A DNA stretch of 64,000 nucleotides. Origin: Maribellus comscasis (GTDB taxonomy: Bacteria; Bacteroidota; Bacteroidia; Bacteroidales; Prolixibacteraceae). Positions 1-8,063 of this stretch are shown piece after piece. Under the pieces are notes generated by a model. The model worked only from the letters and a program-made list of their open reading frames with translations, was not told where the DNA came from and did no database searches. The position numbers and the translations under genes were made by a program. Location of the stretch: the NCBI RefSeq assembly GCF_009762775.1, contig NZ_CP046401.1:1426001-1490000 (forward strand). The letters are read 5' to 3'. Every line of letters starts with the position of its first letter. Within the stretch, counting starts at the first letter, position 1.

Positions 1-88
1 TCCGATTTTGGACTGCAAAAACTATCTGGATGTAAATTTGTGTGAATGTATCGGCCATAATGATAAGATTTTGAATGATAAAAATACA

Positions 89-394
89 AATTTCAAAAAA
101 ACAAATCCAGAGGATCTAAAGGTATCTGAAAATTTGGTAAAAAAGGAACGGTGCGACTCCGGCCGGAGTCGTGTTCCCCGACACATAATTTCTTCTATTA
201 ATATGGGATGCCGCGGGCATCCATTCCTCACAGGTAAAACATGTTTAATTTCAAAAAAACAAATCCAGCGGATTTGAATATGTATAGAAATAATTGGTGG
301 AATAGAACGGTGCGACTCCGGCCGGAGTCGAATTCCCTCTGCCTGTTAATGTTTTTATAAACATTTGATGCCGCCGGCATCGTTAATCATCCCG
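89..394. repeat. Tandem pair of ~158-bp units, each with two palindromes
   Basis: Two successive units begin with the same 22-bp stretch (89-110 and 247-268), giving a period of 158 bp. Each unit carries the perfect 18-bp palindrome CGACTCCGGCCGGAGTCG (154-171 and 313-330), flanked by GGAAC/GTTCC-like arms, and further on a second hairpin of GATGCC/GGCATC type (206-222 and 367-381). The segments between the palindromes have diverged while the palindromes are kept, which suggests that the folded structure is what is conserved. This is seen directly in the sequence; the function (REP-like element, transcript end or small RNA) is unknown. Confidence 0.75.
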
Positions 395-769
395 TATTTA
401 TAAAAAAACTCCCATCTGTATTTCAGGTTTGGTATTTTCCGCCTTTATGCGGCTCATACTCCGGGAGCGGATTTCTTTGTTGTGCACGTCGTACACCAGT
501 ATATTTTTACCGTTATTCCCCCTTCGACCCGCTCCGTATGACGGTTGAAAAAAAGGCAGGGAAGAAAGTTGGAAGTTGGGACTTTTTAGTCGCCGCTGGC
601 GGTAAATAGTGAATGGTGGCAACACCCCCTCCGACCGCTGTGAGACGGTCTCGTCCCCTCAAAGATGGAGACTCCACTACAATGCTTCATTTAATTAAAT
701 CATAAAAGATTGCCGGGGAATTTTCGCCGGAGCCAGCCAAGAGAGGGCTGGCCAGTAAATCGTTGCCGG
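395..769. other. Gene-free intergenic stretch
   Basis: About 375 bases without a credible gene. The only recognisable content is a block at 622-660 containing the GACCG...CGGTC hairpin followed by TCGTCCCCTC, which recurs at 2178-2215 in front of the first insertion sequence. A 75-codon minus-strand reading frame at 398-625 has no family resemblance, no plausible composition and overlaps this repeat block, so it is not called as a gene. Confidence 0.6.
622..660. repeat. Interspersed hairpin block, copy 1
   Basis: The sequence reads ACCCCCTCCGACCGCT, six variable bases, then GACGGTCTCGTCCCC(T). GACCG pairs with CGGTC around an eight-base loop. The same block appears at 2178-2215, differing in the loop and in the number of C residues. 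It is a short dispersed intergenic element of unknown role. Confidence 0.6.
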
Positions 770-2014
770 TTACGCCTTTATATCATAAACCAGCAACACA
801 CTTCCATGCCGGATAAATAACATTTTATTGTAAATGGAAGGATGTGCCCAATGCGGACCTTCGCCATCTTCTACCTGGAAGGTACTGATTACCTTCAGTT
901 CTGAGGCATCGGGTTTTACCAGCGCCACATGTCCCCTTCGTTCTTCATAAAAATACAGCATACCGTCGGCTGAAATAACTGAACCTTTGGTTTCCCAGTT
1001 GGTTTCCCAGTTGGTTTTGCCGGTTTCCCAGTCAACCGATGCCCAGTTGCCCCTGGTATTGTCGGTCATGGTTGAGCCGTAAATTGTTCCATCAAGTAAA
1101 ACCAGACCACCATGATGTGTATCGAGGATATTGTTTCGCCATTTCAGGGAAATCGATTTTGCATCATCAGACAACTTCAGAAGTAAACCCGGTTGTTCAT
1201 TGCCATAGGTAATAAAAATTTCGCCCTTACTAAAAAGAGGAATATTGGCCGCTTCGCCACCGCCCTTTTCAATATGATATTGAATGGTATTGTAACTCCA
1301 AAGTACATCGCCGTTGGCTGCATCAAATCCCACCAGATCGCTGGAAGTTTGAACGAGCACAATTTTTTTCCCGCCCCACTCCACCAGTGATGATGAAGCA
1401 TAAGCTTTGTCGCCACCTGTACTTTTACTTTTCCAAAGCAACTCACCTGTATTTTTATCGTAGGCCACAAGCGTGGTTTTATGACCTCCGGTAACATACA
1501 AGGCAGCATTGTCGGATAAAAGCACGGATTCCACATTTCCCCAGTACATATATTTACCATCAAATTCCTTTAACGGTTCTTTTTCCCAAATAATTTCACC
1601 TCCATTGGTGCTCAAACAAACCAGTTTACCCATTCCGCCCACGAGGTAGATTCTGTCCTTTTCGACGGTTGGCGTCCCTCTTGACTCCGGATAAGCTCGC
1701 GGCCATGCCTCGCTGTATTCTTTTTCCCAAAGCAGCTCCCCTTCCATATTGTAGGCTCCAATAACATCAAGAGTATCAGATCTGAGTCCTGTTACATAAA
1801 TGACATCTTTGTATACCAACGGCTGAGACAATCCCTTACCAACATTTTCAATCTTTAATTTTAACAGCGGACCATCTGGCGGCCATGTTTTTAACAATCC
1901 TGTATCCGGGTAAATATTATCACGGGCAGGACCGCCCCATTGGGCAATTTCATTGCAGGAACCAAACAGAAGAAGTGCCGGAAACAGGGTGGAAAGAAGC
2001 GTAGACAGTTTCAT
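770..2014 (-). CDS. PQQ-like beta-propeller lipoprotein
   Basis: 414 residues. The N-terminus is a hydrophobic signal ending in a lipobox-like LLFGSC with the lipidated Cys at about position 20, so the mature protein should be anchored in the envelope. The body consists of repeated blades with 'YVTGG..(T/L)..YD..TGE.LW' signatures (for example 'LVAYDKNTGELLWKS' and 'LVGFDAANGDVLWSY'), which are the hallmark of the PQQ-enzyme-like/BamB-type beta-propeller. No dehydrogenase cofactor pocket or heme motif is visible, so it is more likely a scaffold or binding protein than an enzyme. A perfect 12-bp tandem duplication (987-1010) gives an in-frame NWETNWET repeat late in the protein. The ATG at 2014 directly precedes the signal peptide. 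Before the IS insertions this gene was divergent from the outer-membrane-type gene at 5707. Confidence 0.8.
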   Translation of the reverse strand: MKLSTLLSTLFPALLLFGSCNEIAQWGGPARDNIYPDTGLLKTWPPDGPLLKLKIENVGKGLSQPLVYKDVIYVTGLRSDTLDVIGAYNMEGELLWEKEYSEAWPRAYPESRGTPTVEKDRIYLVGGMGKLVCLSTNGGEIIWEKEPLKEFDGKYMYWGNVESVLLSDNAALYVTGGHKTTLVAYDKNTGELLWKSKSTGGDKAYASSSLVEWGGKKIVLVQTSSDLVGFDAANGDVLWSYNTIQYHIEKGGGEAANIPLFSKGEIFITYGNEQPGLLLKLSDDAKSISLKWRNNILDTHHGGLVLLDGTIYGSTMTDNTRGNWASVDWETGKTNWETNWETKGSVISADGMLYFYEERRGHVALVKPDASELKVISTFQVEDGEGPHWAHPSIYNKMLFIRHGSVLLVYDIKA

Positions 2015-2177
2015 AAAAAGATTTCGTTTTAGTTGGTTTTATTTTGTATAAAGAAAAGGAAAAAATTAAAATGATTGCCGGGTGGAGTAAAAAAAGCCGC
2101 GGAAAGGTTCTGAGTTGGTTGTTGCATTTTATATGCACAAGGGCAGCAGGTTATAATTTGGATTGGGGCGCGACAGT

Positions 2178-2215
2178 CACCCCCTCCGACCGCTTTCAGA
2201 CGGTCTCGTCCCCCT
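2178..2215. repeat. Interspersed hairpin block, copy 2
   Basis: Matches the block at 622-660: CACCCCCTCCGACCGCT, variable loop, GACGGTCTCGTCCCC. It continues into the CCCCCTCAGAGAGGGG hairpin that the first insertion sequence split. Confidence 0.6.
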
Positions 2216-2222
2216 CAGAGAG

Positions 2223-3787
2223 CTACCCTTTATACACAAATATTTGTTTTTTGATTTATTGCTGAGCTAACATTTTGTTGTTGATAAAACTTTACTTAAT
2301 TATCACATTTTCAGCATATTAAGCTTGTTGTTTCTGATAGTTTTGATTATCTTAAAAGTATGATAATCAAAGAGTTTAGAGGATTTTTTGACGGATTTCT
2401 GCCTGATATCCGAATAGAAAAAAGGGCAAATAAGGTTATATCAGATATGCTTACCTTCGGGAAAGTTACAGTGAATAAATTTTGTGATACAAATACAGAA
2501 AAGATAGGGGCATATCGGATGTTTGGGAATAATAGTTTTAGTTATAAAGAGCTGGCCAGGGCAGTAGTTTCAGGGTGTGTAAACAATCAGGGGTCACCAC
2601 ATTTGCTTTGTATCCAGGATACGACAGAATTTAATTTTACTAGTCATATTCACCGGATTGGTAAAAAGGACAAAGATGTCGGTCCTGTAACTTTAAATGA
2701 AAATGCAGGTTTCTTTTGCCATCCTATGCTGGTTGTTGAAGCTGAAGAAAAGATGCCTGTAGGAATAGCTGATATTAATCTCTGGAACCGCAGTTGGGAC
2801 AAACAAGATAAATTTGAGCGGGATTACTCCAGGCAATCAATAAGCGAGAAAGAATCCTTCCGGTGGATAGAATCAGCCCAGGCAATCAAATCCGTTTTAT
2901 CAGCAACGCCTATGCTAACAGTTATTGGTGACAGGGAGGCTGATATATATGAAGAACTATGTACTGTTCCGGATGAAAAGACAAACCTGTTAATCCGCTC
3001 AAGCATCAACCGTAAATTGGCCTGTAGTGACGAAAAGCTATTTGAAAAGTTAGAAAACCAGGAATGCCGGGCAGTTTATTCTCTGGAAATAAAAGGGAAT
3101 AAAAAAAGAAAAAGCAGGATGGCCAGTATGGAACTAAAATATATAAAGGTAAAAATCCAAAAGCCTAAAAAACCTCATATCAAAGATTATCCTGAATATG
3201 TTGAACTATGGGCTATTGAAGCCCGGGAACAGATGAAAACAGTTCCGTCCGGAGAGGCCCATGTGCTTTGGCGCTTACTTACTACACATCAAATAACAAA
3301 AGTTGAAGATGCTATGCAGTGTCTTGAATGGTATGGCAATAGGTGGTTTATCGAAGAGCTTTTTAGGATAATGAAAAGTAAAGGATTTGAGTTAGAATCC
3401 TCACAACTGGAAACTGGTGCTGCGTTGAAGAAGCAAGTTGTTTTGGCATTGCAGGTTGCGTTAACAGTGATGACGCTCAAATTGTCGCTCAACAAAAAAC
3501 AAGCAATAGATGCTGAACTAATTTTTAGCCAACAACAAATAGAGTTTATCGAAATATTATTAAAAAATGAGATAGAAGGAAAAACAAAAAAACAACAAAA
3601 CCCATATCCCTACCATTCTTTAGCATGGTGTGCCTGGGCTATCGCAAGACTAAGTGGCTGGAGTGGCTACAAGTCACACGGCCCACCAGGTTATATATCG
3701 ATTAAAAATGGACTTGATATCTTTAATAACAAATTTGAAGGATACATGGTGGCAATAAAATTTTTTAAAAATGTGTATAAAGGGTAG
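2223..3787 (+). mobile_element. IS4-family insertion sequence (IS50-like), copy 1
   Basis: A 1565-bp element bounded by perfect 16-bp terminal inverted repeats, CTACCCTTTATACACA on the left and TGTGTATAAAGGGTAG on the right. It is flanked by a direct repeat CCTCAGAGAG at 2213-2222 and 3788-3797, read as a 10-bp target duplication. The single gene fills nearly the whole element and its stop codon lies inside the right inverted repeat. Removing the element and one target copy restores a GTCCCC...GGGGAC hairpin whose loop was the insertion point. Confidence 0.93.
2360..3787 (+). CDS. IS4-family transposase, copy 1
   Basis: 475 residues. DDE transposase of the IS4 family, catalysing cut-and-paste movement of its own element. 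Catalytic signatures visible: first Asp in 'IQDTTEFN', second Asp in 'IGDREADIYEE' (the DREAD motif), and the YREK signature Y-x2-R-x3-E-x6-K in 'YGNRWFIEELFRIMK'. The N-terminal 60 residues ('RANKVISDM', 'IGAYRMFGN') resemble the Tn5/IS50 DNA-binding region, so an IS50-like subgroup is likely. The reading frame is intact with no frameshift. The protein is identical in sequence to the one at 4089-5516, so the copy is probably active or only recently silenced. Confidence 0.93.
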   Translation: MIIKEFRGFFDGFLPDIRIEKRANKVISDMLTFGKVTVNKFCDTNTEKIGAYRMFGNNSFSYKELARAVVSGCVNNQGSPHLLCIQDTTEFNFTSHIHRIGKKDKDVGPVTLNENAGFFCHPMLVVEAEEKMPVGIADINLWNRSWDKQDKFERDYSRQSISEKESFRWIESAQAIKSVLSATPMLTVIGDREADIYEELCTVPDEKTNLLIRSSINRKLACSDEKLFEKLENQECRAVYSLEIKGNKKRKSRMASMELKYIKVKIQKPKKPHIKDYPEYVELWAIEAREQMKTVPSGEAHVLWRLLTTHQITKVEDAMQCLEWYGNRWFIEELFRIMKSKGFELESSQLETGAALKKQVVLALQVALTVMTLKLSLNKKQAIDAELIFSQQQIEFIEILLKNEIEGKTKKQQNPYPYHSLAWCAWAIARLSGWSGYKSHGPPGYISIKNGLDIFNNKFEGYMVAIKFFKNVYKG

Positions 3788-3853
3788 CCTCAGAGAGGGG
3801 ACAAACGCTTCGAGGGACCGCCACGAAAAACGCCGGTTACTGCTTCTTAAAGT

Positions 3854-3900
3854 TGTGTATTCAAAATAACACCGGTATTTATACCGGTGAAAGCAGAACT
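3854..3900. repeat. Palindromic interspersed repeat, copy 1
   Basis: Contains the near-perfect inverted repeat ACCGGTAT-TT-ATACCGGT (3871-3888), embedded in TGTGTA...AATAACACCGG...GTGAAAGCAGAACT. A second copy with base changes on both arms (ACCGGCATTTATGCCAGT) lies at 7820-7863 beyond two unrelated genes. Paired changes within the stem point to conservation of the hairpin. Confidence 0.65.
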
Positions 3901-3951
3901 AACCACCCCACCGTTGCTTCGCTCCAGCGCCCCTCCTGTCCTAGTGACAGG

Positions 3952-5516
3952 CTACCCTTTATACACAAATATTTGTTTTTTGATTTATTGCTGAGCTAAC
4001 ATTTTGTTGTTGATAAAACTTTACTTAATTATCACATTTTCAGCATATTAAGCTTGTTGTTTCTGATAGTTTTGATTATCTTAAAAGTATGATAATCAAA
4101 GAGTTTAGAGGATTTTTTGACGGATTTCTGCCTGATATCCGAATAGAAAAAAGGGCAAATAAGGTTATATCAGATATGCTTACCTTCGGGAAAGTTACAG
4201 TGAATAAATTTTGTGATACAAATACAGAAAAGATAGGGGCATATCGGATGTTTGGGAATAATAGTTTTAGTTATAAAGAGCTGGCCAGGGCAGTAGTTTC
4301 AGGGTGTGTAAACAATCAGGGGTCACCACATTTGCTTTGTATCCAGGATACGACAGAATTTAATTTTACTAGTCATATTCACCGGATTGGTAAAAAGGAC
4401 AAAGATGTCGGTCCTGTAACTTTAAATGAAAATGCAGGTTTCTTTTGCCATCCTATGCTGGTTGTTGAAGCTGAAGAAAAGATGCCTGTAGGAATAGCTG
4501 ATATTAATCTCTGGAACCGCAGTTGGGACAAACAAGATAAATTTGAGCGGGATTACTCCAGGCAATCAATAAGCGAGAAAGAATCCTTCCGGTGGATAGA
4601 ATCAGCCCAGGCAATCAAATCCGTTTTATCAGCAACGCCTATGCTAACAGTTATTGGTGACAGGGAGGCTGATATATATGAAGAACTATGTACTGTTCCG
4701 GATGAAAAGACAAACCTGTTAATCCGCTCAAGCATCAACCGTAAATTGGCCTGTAGTGACGAAAAGCTATTTGAAAAGTTAGAAAACCAGGAATGCCGGG
4801 CAGTTTATTCTCTGGAAATAAAAGGGAATAAAAAAAGAAAAAGCAGGATGGCCAGTATGGAACTAAAATATATAAAGGTAAAAATCCAAAAGCCTAAAAA
4901 ACCTCATATCAAAGATTATCCTGAATATGTTGAACTATGGGCTATTGAAGCCCGGGAACAGATGAAAACAGTTCCGTCCGGAGAGGCCCATGTGCTTTGG
5001 CGCTTACTTACTACACATCAAATAACAAAAGTTGAAGATGCTATGCAGTGTCTTGAATGGTATGGCAATAGGTGGTTTATCGAAGAGCTTTTTAGGATAA
5101 TGAAAAGTAAAGGATTTGAGTTAGAATCCTCACAACTGGAAACTGGTGCTGCGTTGAAGAAGCAAGTTGTTTTGGCATTGCAGGTTGCGTTAACAGTGAT
5201 GACGCTCAAATTGTCGCTCAACAAAAAACAAGCAATAGATGCTGAACTAATTTTTAGCCAACAACAAATAGAGTTTATCGAAATATTATTAAAAAATGAG
5301 ATAGAAGGAAAAACAAAAAAACAACAAAACCCATATCCCTACCATTCTTTAGCATGGTGTGCCTGGGCTATCGCAAGACTAAGTGGCTGGAGTGGCTACA
5401 AGTCACACGGCCCACCAGGTTATATATCGATTAAAAATGGACTTGATATCTTTAATAACAAATTTGAAGGATACATGGTGGCAATAAAATTTTTTAAAAA
5501 TGTGTATAAAGGGTAG
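3952..5516 (+). mobile_element. IS4-family insertion sequence (IS50-like), copy 2
   Basis: Second 1565-bp copy in the same orientation, with the same 16-bp inverted repeats, 164 bp downstream of copy 1. It has its own 9-bp target duplication AGTGACAGG (3943-3951 and 5517-5525), so it arrived by an independent transposition and not by tandem duplication. Removing the element restores a perfect 11-bp stem, CCCCTCCTGTC/GACAGGAGGGG, with a five-base loop; the duplicated target begins in that loop. Confidence 0.93.
4089..5516 (+). CDS. IS4-family transposase, copy 2
   Basis: 475 residues, identical to the transposase at 2360-3787, with the same DDE residues and YREK signature. Incidental reading frames on the opposite strand are also identical between copies, which indicates nucleotide-level identity and hence a recent second transposition. 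It is the gene nearest upstream of the outer-membrane-type gene at 5707, so readthrough or an outward promoter from this element could affect that gene; this is inference only. Confidence 0.93.
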   Translation: MIIKEFRGFFDGFLPDIRIEKRANKVISDMLTFGKVTVNKFCDTNTEKIGAYRMFGNNSFSYKELARAVVSGCVNNQGSPHLLCIQDTTEFNFTSHIHRIGKKDKDVGPVTLNENAGFFCHPMLVVEAEEKMPVGIADINLWNRSWDKQDKFERDYSRQSISEKESFRWIESAQAIKSVLSATPMLTVIGDREADIYEELCTVPDEKTNLLIRSSINRKLACSDEKLFEKLENQECRAVYSLEIKGNKKRKSRMASMELKYIKVKIQKPKKPHIKDYPEYVELWAIEAREQMKTVPSGEAHVLWRLLTTHQITKVEDAMQCLEWYGNRWFIEELFRIMKSKGFELESSQLETGAALKKQVVLALQVALTVMTLKLSLNKKQAIDAELIFSQQQIEFIEILLKNEIEGKTKKQQNPYPYHSLAWCAWAIARLSGWSGYKSHGPPGYISIKNGLDIFNNKFEGYMVAIKFFKNVYKG

Positions 5517-5706
5517 AGTGACAGGAGGGGAAACTTCTGCTTCCTGAGTATATTTATTCTTCTGTTCAATTCACAAAAAATCAGCACTCCTGCCTGAAGC
5601 AATGAATATAAAAAAGAAGAATCACCGTTTTGAGAATTTTTCCTTAACTTGTTTAAAAAAGAACAACCAGCGTACAGAAGCAACAAATCAATTTAATCTT
5701 TCCAAC

Positions 5707-6306
5707 ATGAAAAAGGTAACCGGAATAGTTCTGCTTTTTTTCTGTCTGGCGGGATGGGGACAGGACACAGACAAAATATTTTATTATCTCAACAGCAGTT
5801 TGTCGGTGGGAAACTTTTCCGGCGGGCAACTGGGGTTTAATTTGGGGGTTAACGAACGTTTTTCTGTCCAGCTGGAATATTCGGCGCTTGCCCGTCCGGC
5901 CAAAGAAAAACCCGAAAATTACTCGGGCGGCCTGCTAAGTATTTTTGCGTTGGGAGCCACCAATCCTACAGATAAAGTGCAATCTTTCAGAGTTCTGGGT
6001 GGCGTTTTTCGTTCGCTTCGTCCCGGATCAAAAACACGAATCAATTTTAAAGCCGGGATTTCATTTGTAACACAAAGTGAAGCCTTTAATTTTGTAAAAG
6101 ACCCGGCAGAAGGACTGTTTCTGGTTTCGAATTACAGTTGGGAAAACCGCAAAGAAAACCGGGTGGGAATTGTTCTTAAACCCGAATTTGAAACGGTTTT
6201 TAATCATTTTGCCGGGCTGGCGGTAACTCCTTATCTGGAAATCAATTCACAAACTACCGTTGGCGGTTTATCCATCGGATTGTTACTGGGAAAAGTTGCA
6301 GAATAA
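5707..6306 (+). CDS. Putative outer-membrane beta-barrel/porin-like protein
   Basis: 199 residues from the ATG at 5707, chosen because it begins a clean signal peptide (MKKVTGIVLLFFCLAGWGQ); an in-frame start 105 bases upstream would only add a charged, non-signal extension. The mature protein is rich in alternating hydrophobic/polar strands with Gly and aromatic residues ('YYLNSSLSVGNFSGGQLGFN', 'VTPYLEINSQTTVGGLSIGL'), typical of a small Bacteroidota outer-membrane barrel. No specific family is recognised. It meets the histidine kinase gene tail to tail with no spacer. The upstream region, within 190 bp of the start, carries the second IS copy. Confidence 0.6.
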   Translation: MKKVTGIVLLFFCLAGWGQDTDKIFYYLNSSLSVGNFSGGQLGFNLGVNERFSVQLEYSALARPAKEKPENYSGGLLSIFALGATNPTDKVQSFRVLGGVFRSLRPGSKTRINFKAGISFVTQSEAFNFVKDPAEGLFLVSNYSWENRKENRVGIVLKPEFETVFNHFAGLAVTPYLEINSQTTVGGLSIGLLLGKVAE

Positions 6307-7650
6307 TTATGCCTTTGGAAAGTCAACATTCACGCGTGTGCCTTTACCCAATTCACTTTGAAATGAAAGCGTTCCCCGGTTAAGCGAAATAAATTCCTTA
6401 CAAAGTACAAGTCCCAGGCCGGCGCCTGCTTCGCCATTTGTCCCTTTTTTTGATTTTCCTTCTCCGAATTCAAGAAGTGATTGTAAGGTATTTTTGTCCA
6501 TTCCTTCCCCCGAATCGGTAATCTGAAGTCTAACTTTTCCGGCTTCGTTTGTTGTAACAATAGAAACTCTGCCTCCTTCAGGTGTAAATTTTAAAGCATT
6601 GGAAACCAGGTTGCGAATAATGGTCTGCAGCATATTTGCATTCCCTGAAGTAAAAACATTCCGGCCCGGAACAAAGCCTAGCCCGATGGATTTCATCGCT
6701 GCAGAGCGTTTAAAAAGTTCCAGGTTTTCCTTTACAATACGATTGATATCCAAAATTTCAGTTTCGTAGTTACTCAGATTCTTTGAACGGGATGCCCATT
6801 CAAGCAGGTTTTGTAAAAGATGAAAGGTGGATTGGCTGAGCGAGTGTAATGTTTCCATAAATTTTTTTCGTTCCTTTTCATCCAGTTCCGATTCATTCTC
6901 CAGCAAATCCAAAACATTCATAATATTCCCTACCGGTCCTCGTAAATCGTGGGCAATGATGGAGAAAAATTTTGTCTTTGATTTCAGCTGGTCCCGTAAA
7001 TCCTTGTCCAGACGCATATTTACAGCAGTAAGAAATCCAAAAGTAAGGGCAATCATTAATAATCCTGAAATGATATGCAATACAATCCCCGATTCGGAAA
7101 TAGTAAAAGGATCAAAGCCAGAGTTCATTAACACCACAATTATATTGCTCAGTAGTACAAGAAGAAAAATAAAAAAAGAAAGGGCATTGGTTTGAAAAAT
7201 ACGTTTCAGATATTTCTGGTCGGGAGATAATCTTAACATCTCAGCAATAGCAAGCACACAATAAAAAACAAGAAAAACAACATGAATAATCAACTGGATT
7301 CGAAAGGAATGAAAGACAAAAAAGAAAAACAGCGATTGAATAAAATCCGTTATCGGAATCCCGATAATTATCCATTTGTACATTTTTTTCTTTTTGAATT
7401 TCCAGATTCCACAGAGGTATAAATAGAGACCAGCAGTAACAAAAATACCGGGCGCAACCATCGACAGATATCCGGTGGGCGGAGGGATTAACCGGAATAA
7501 CAGACCGATACCGATAACAAAACTTCCCAAAGCCCAGTAAACTGTTCCCTGTGATGCTGCTGTCCGGCGCAAAAGCAACATATAAAATCCCATAATTAAG
7601 CTAATACCTGAGTTAAAAAACGTCAGAATCTGAATGATACTATGGTGCAT
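6307..7650 (-). CDS. Membrane-bound sensor histidine kinase
   Basis: 447 residues. The first ~210 residues form about seven hydrophobic segments with short loops, a 7TM-type membrane sensor without a large periplasmic domain. The DHp helix follows with the H-box 'FFSIIAHDLRGP', phospho-acceptor His at about 234. The ATP-binding domain shows the N-box (Asn 347/351 in 'RNLVSNALKF'), the G1 box 'DSGEGM' near 379-384 and the G2 box 'GAGLGL' near 409-414. All catalytic boxes look intact. There is no response regulator nearby, so it is an orphan kinase here. The signal is unknown. Confidence 0.9.
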   Translation of the reverse strand: MHHSIIQILTFFNSGISLIMGFYMLLLRRTAASQGTVYWALGSFVIGIGLLFRLIPPPTGYLSMVAPGIFVTAGLYLYLCGIWKFKKKKMYKWIIIGIPITDFIQSLFFFFVFHSFRIQLIIHVVFLVFYCVLAIAEMLRLSPDQKYLKRIFQTNALSFFIFLLVLLSNIIVVLMNSGFDPFTISESGIVLHIISGLLMIALTFGFLTAVNMRLDKDLRDQLKSKTKFFSIIAHDLRGPVGNIMNVLDLLENESELDEKERKKFMETLHSLSQSTFHLLQNLLEWASRSKNLSNYETEILDINRIVKENLELFKRSAAMKSIGLGFVPGRNVFTSGNANMLQTIIRNLVSNALKFTPEGGRVSIVTTNEAGKVRLQITDSGEGMDKNTLQSLLEFGEGKSKKGTNGEAGAGLGLVLCKEFISLNRGTLSFQSELGKGTRVNVDFPKA

Positions 7651-8063
7651 TGTTTGATTTTTGTGTGTTTTTTTCTGTCCAACTGTCAGTTAAATGTAGT
7701 AATGTTACTCCGGATTACAAATAAAAAGGCATTTATTTAATATCGGTAGGATCTAATTAAGATCGAATATTCGGTGAAATGGTGTTTAGCACACAAAATA
7801 AAAGTCAGATAGTCGGGAATGTGTAAAAAATAACACCGGCATTTATGCCAGTAAAGCAGAGCTATATATCCTTTGGGACTTTAGTCCAATGAATTGATAT
7901 CAAGGATTAAAGCCCATTTGTGCTTCATTGTTATCCCCGGCATAAATGCCAGAGCTAGTCCCCAAATTGTTGTTACTACACAGCTTCTTAAGTCTGAGTT
8001 TATCCGCTTTTGCCAAAATATGAATTTCCACCCGGTAATTTGTAGCCTGACTCTCTGCTAAAA
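7651..8063. other. Gene-free intergenic region with hairpin array
   Basis: About 410 bases with no credible reading frame. It holds the histidine kinase upstream region (right-to-left transcription) and, between about 7820 and 7960, an array of short palindromes described as a separate repeat. No tRNA or known RNA family is recognised. Confidence 0.6.
7820..7960. repeat. REP-like array of three hairpins
   Basis: Three inverted repeats follow each other: ACCGGCATTTATGCCAGT (about 7835-7852), GGACTTTAGTCC (7876-7887) with TTGATATCAA (7894-7903), and CCGGCATAAATGCC (about 7937-7950). GGGACTTTAGTCC and GGATTAAAGCCC also pair imperfectly around TTGATATCAA to make a larger hairpin. The first part matches 3854-3900. 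It looks like a small non-coding palindromic element of the kind spread by transposase-related proteins, but no such protein is in the window. Confidence 0.6.

Noticed and set aside
1-45. Possible C-terminal codons of a gene entering from the left (frame 1, ending at TGA 43-45)
   Set aside because: Fifteen codons are too few to recognise or support any product.
8-277. 89-codon plus-strand reading frame and its 69-codon opposite at the window start
   Set aside because: It runs through the 158-bp repeats and their palindromes, has no family resemblance and no signal or domain pattern.
398-625. 75-codon minus-strand reading frame
   Set aside because: Low-complexity composition, overlaps an interspersed repeat block, no homology pattern.
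2223-5516. Composite transposon formed by the two IS copies
   Set aside because: Each copy has its own target duplication and the 164 bp between them hold no gene, so they are independent insertions.
5602-5706. Upstream extension of the outer-membrane-type gene
   Set aside because: The extension is charged and would bury the signal peptide that starts at 5707.
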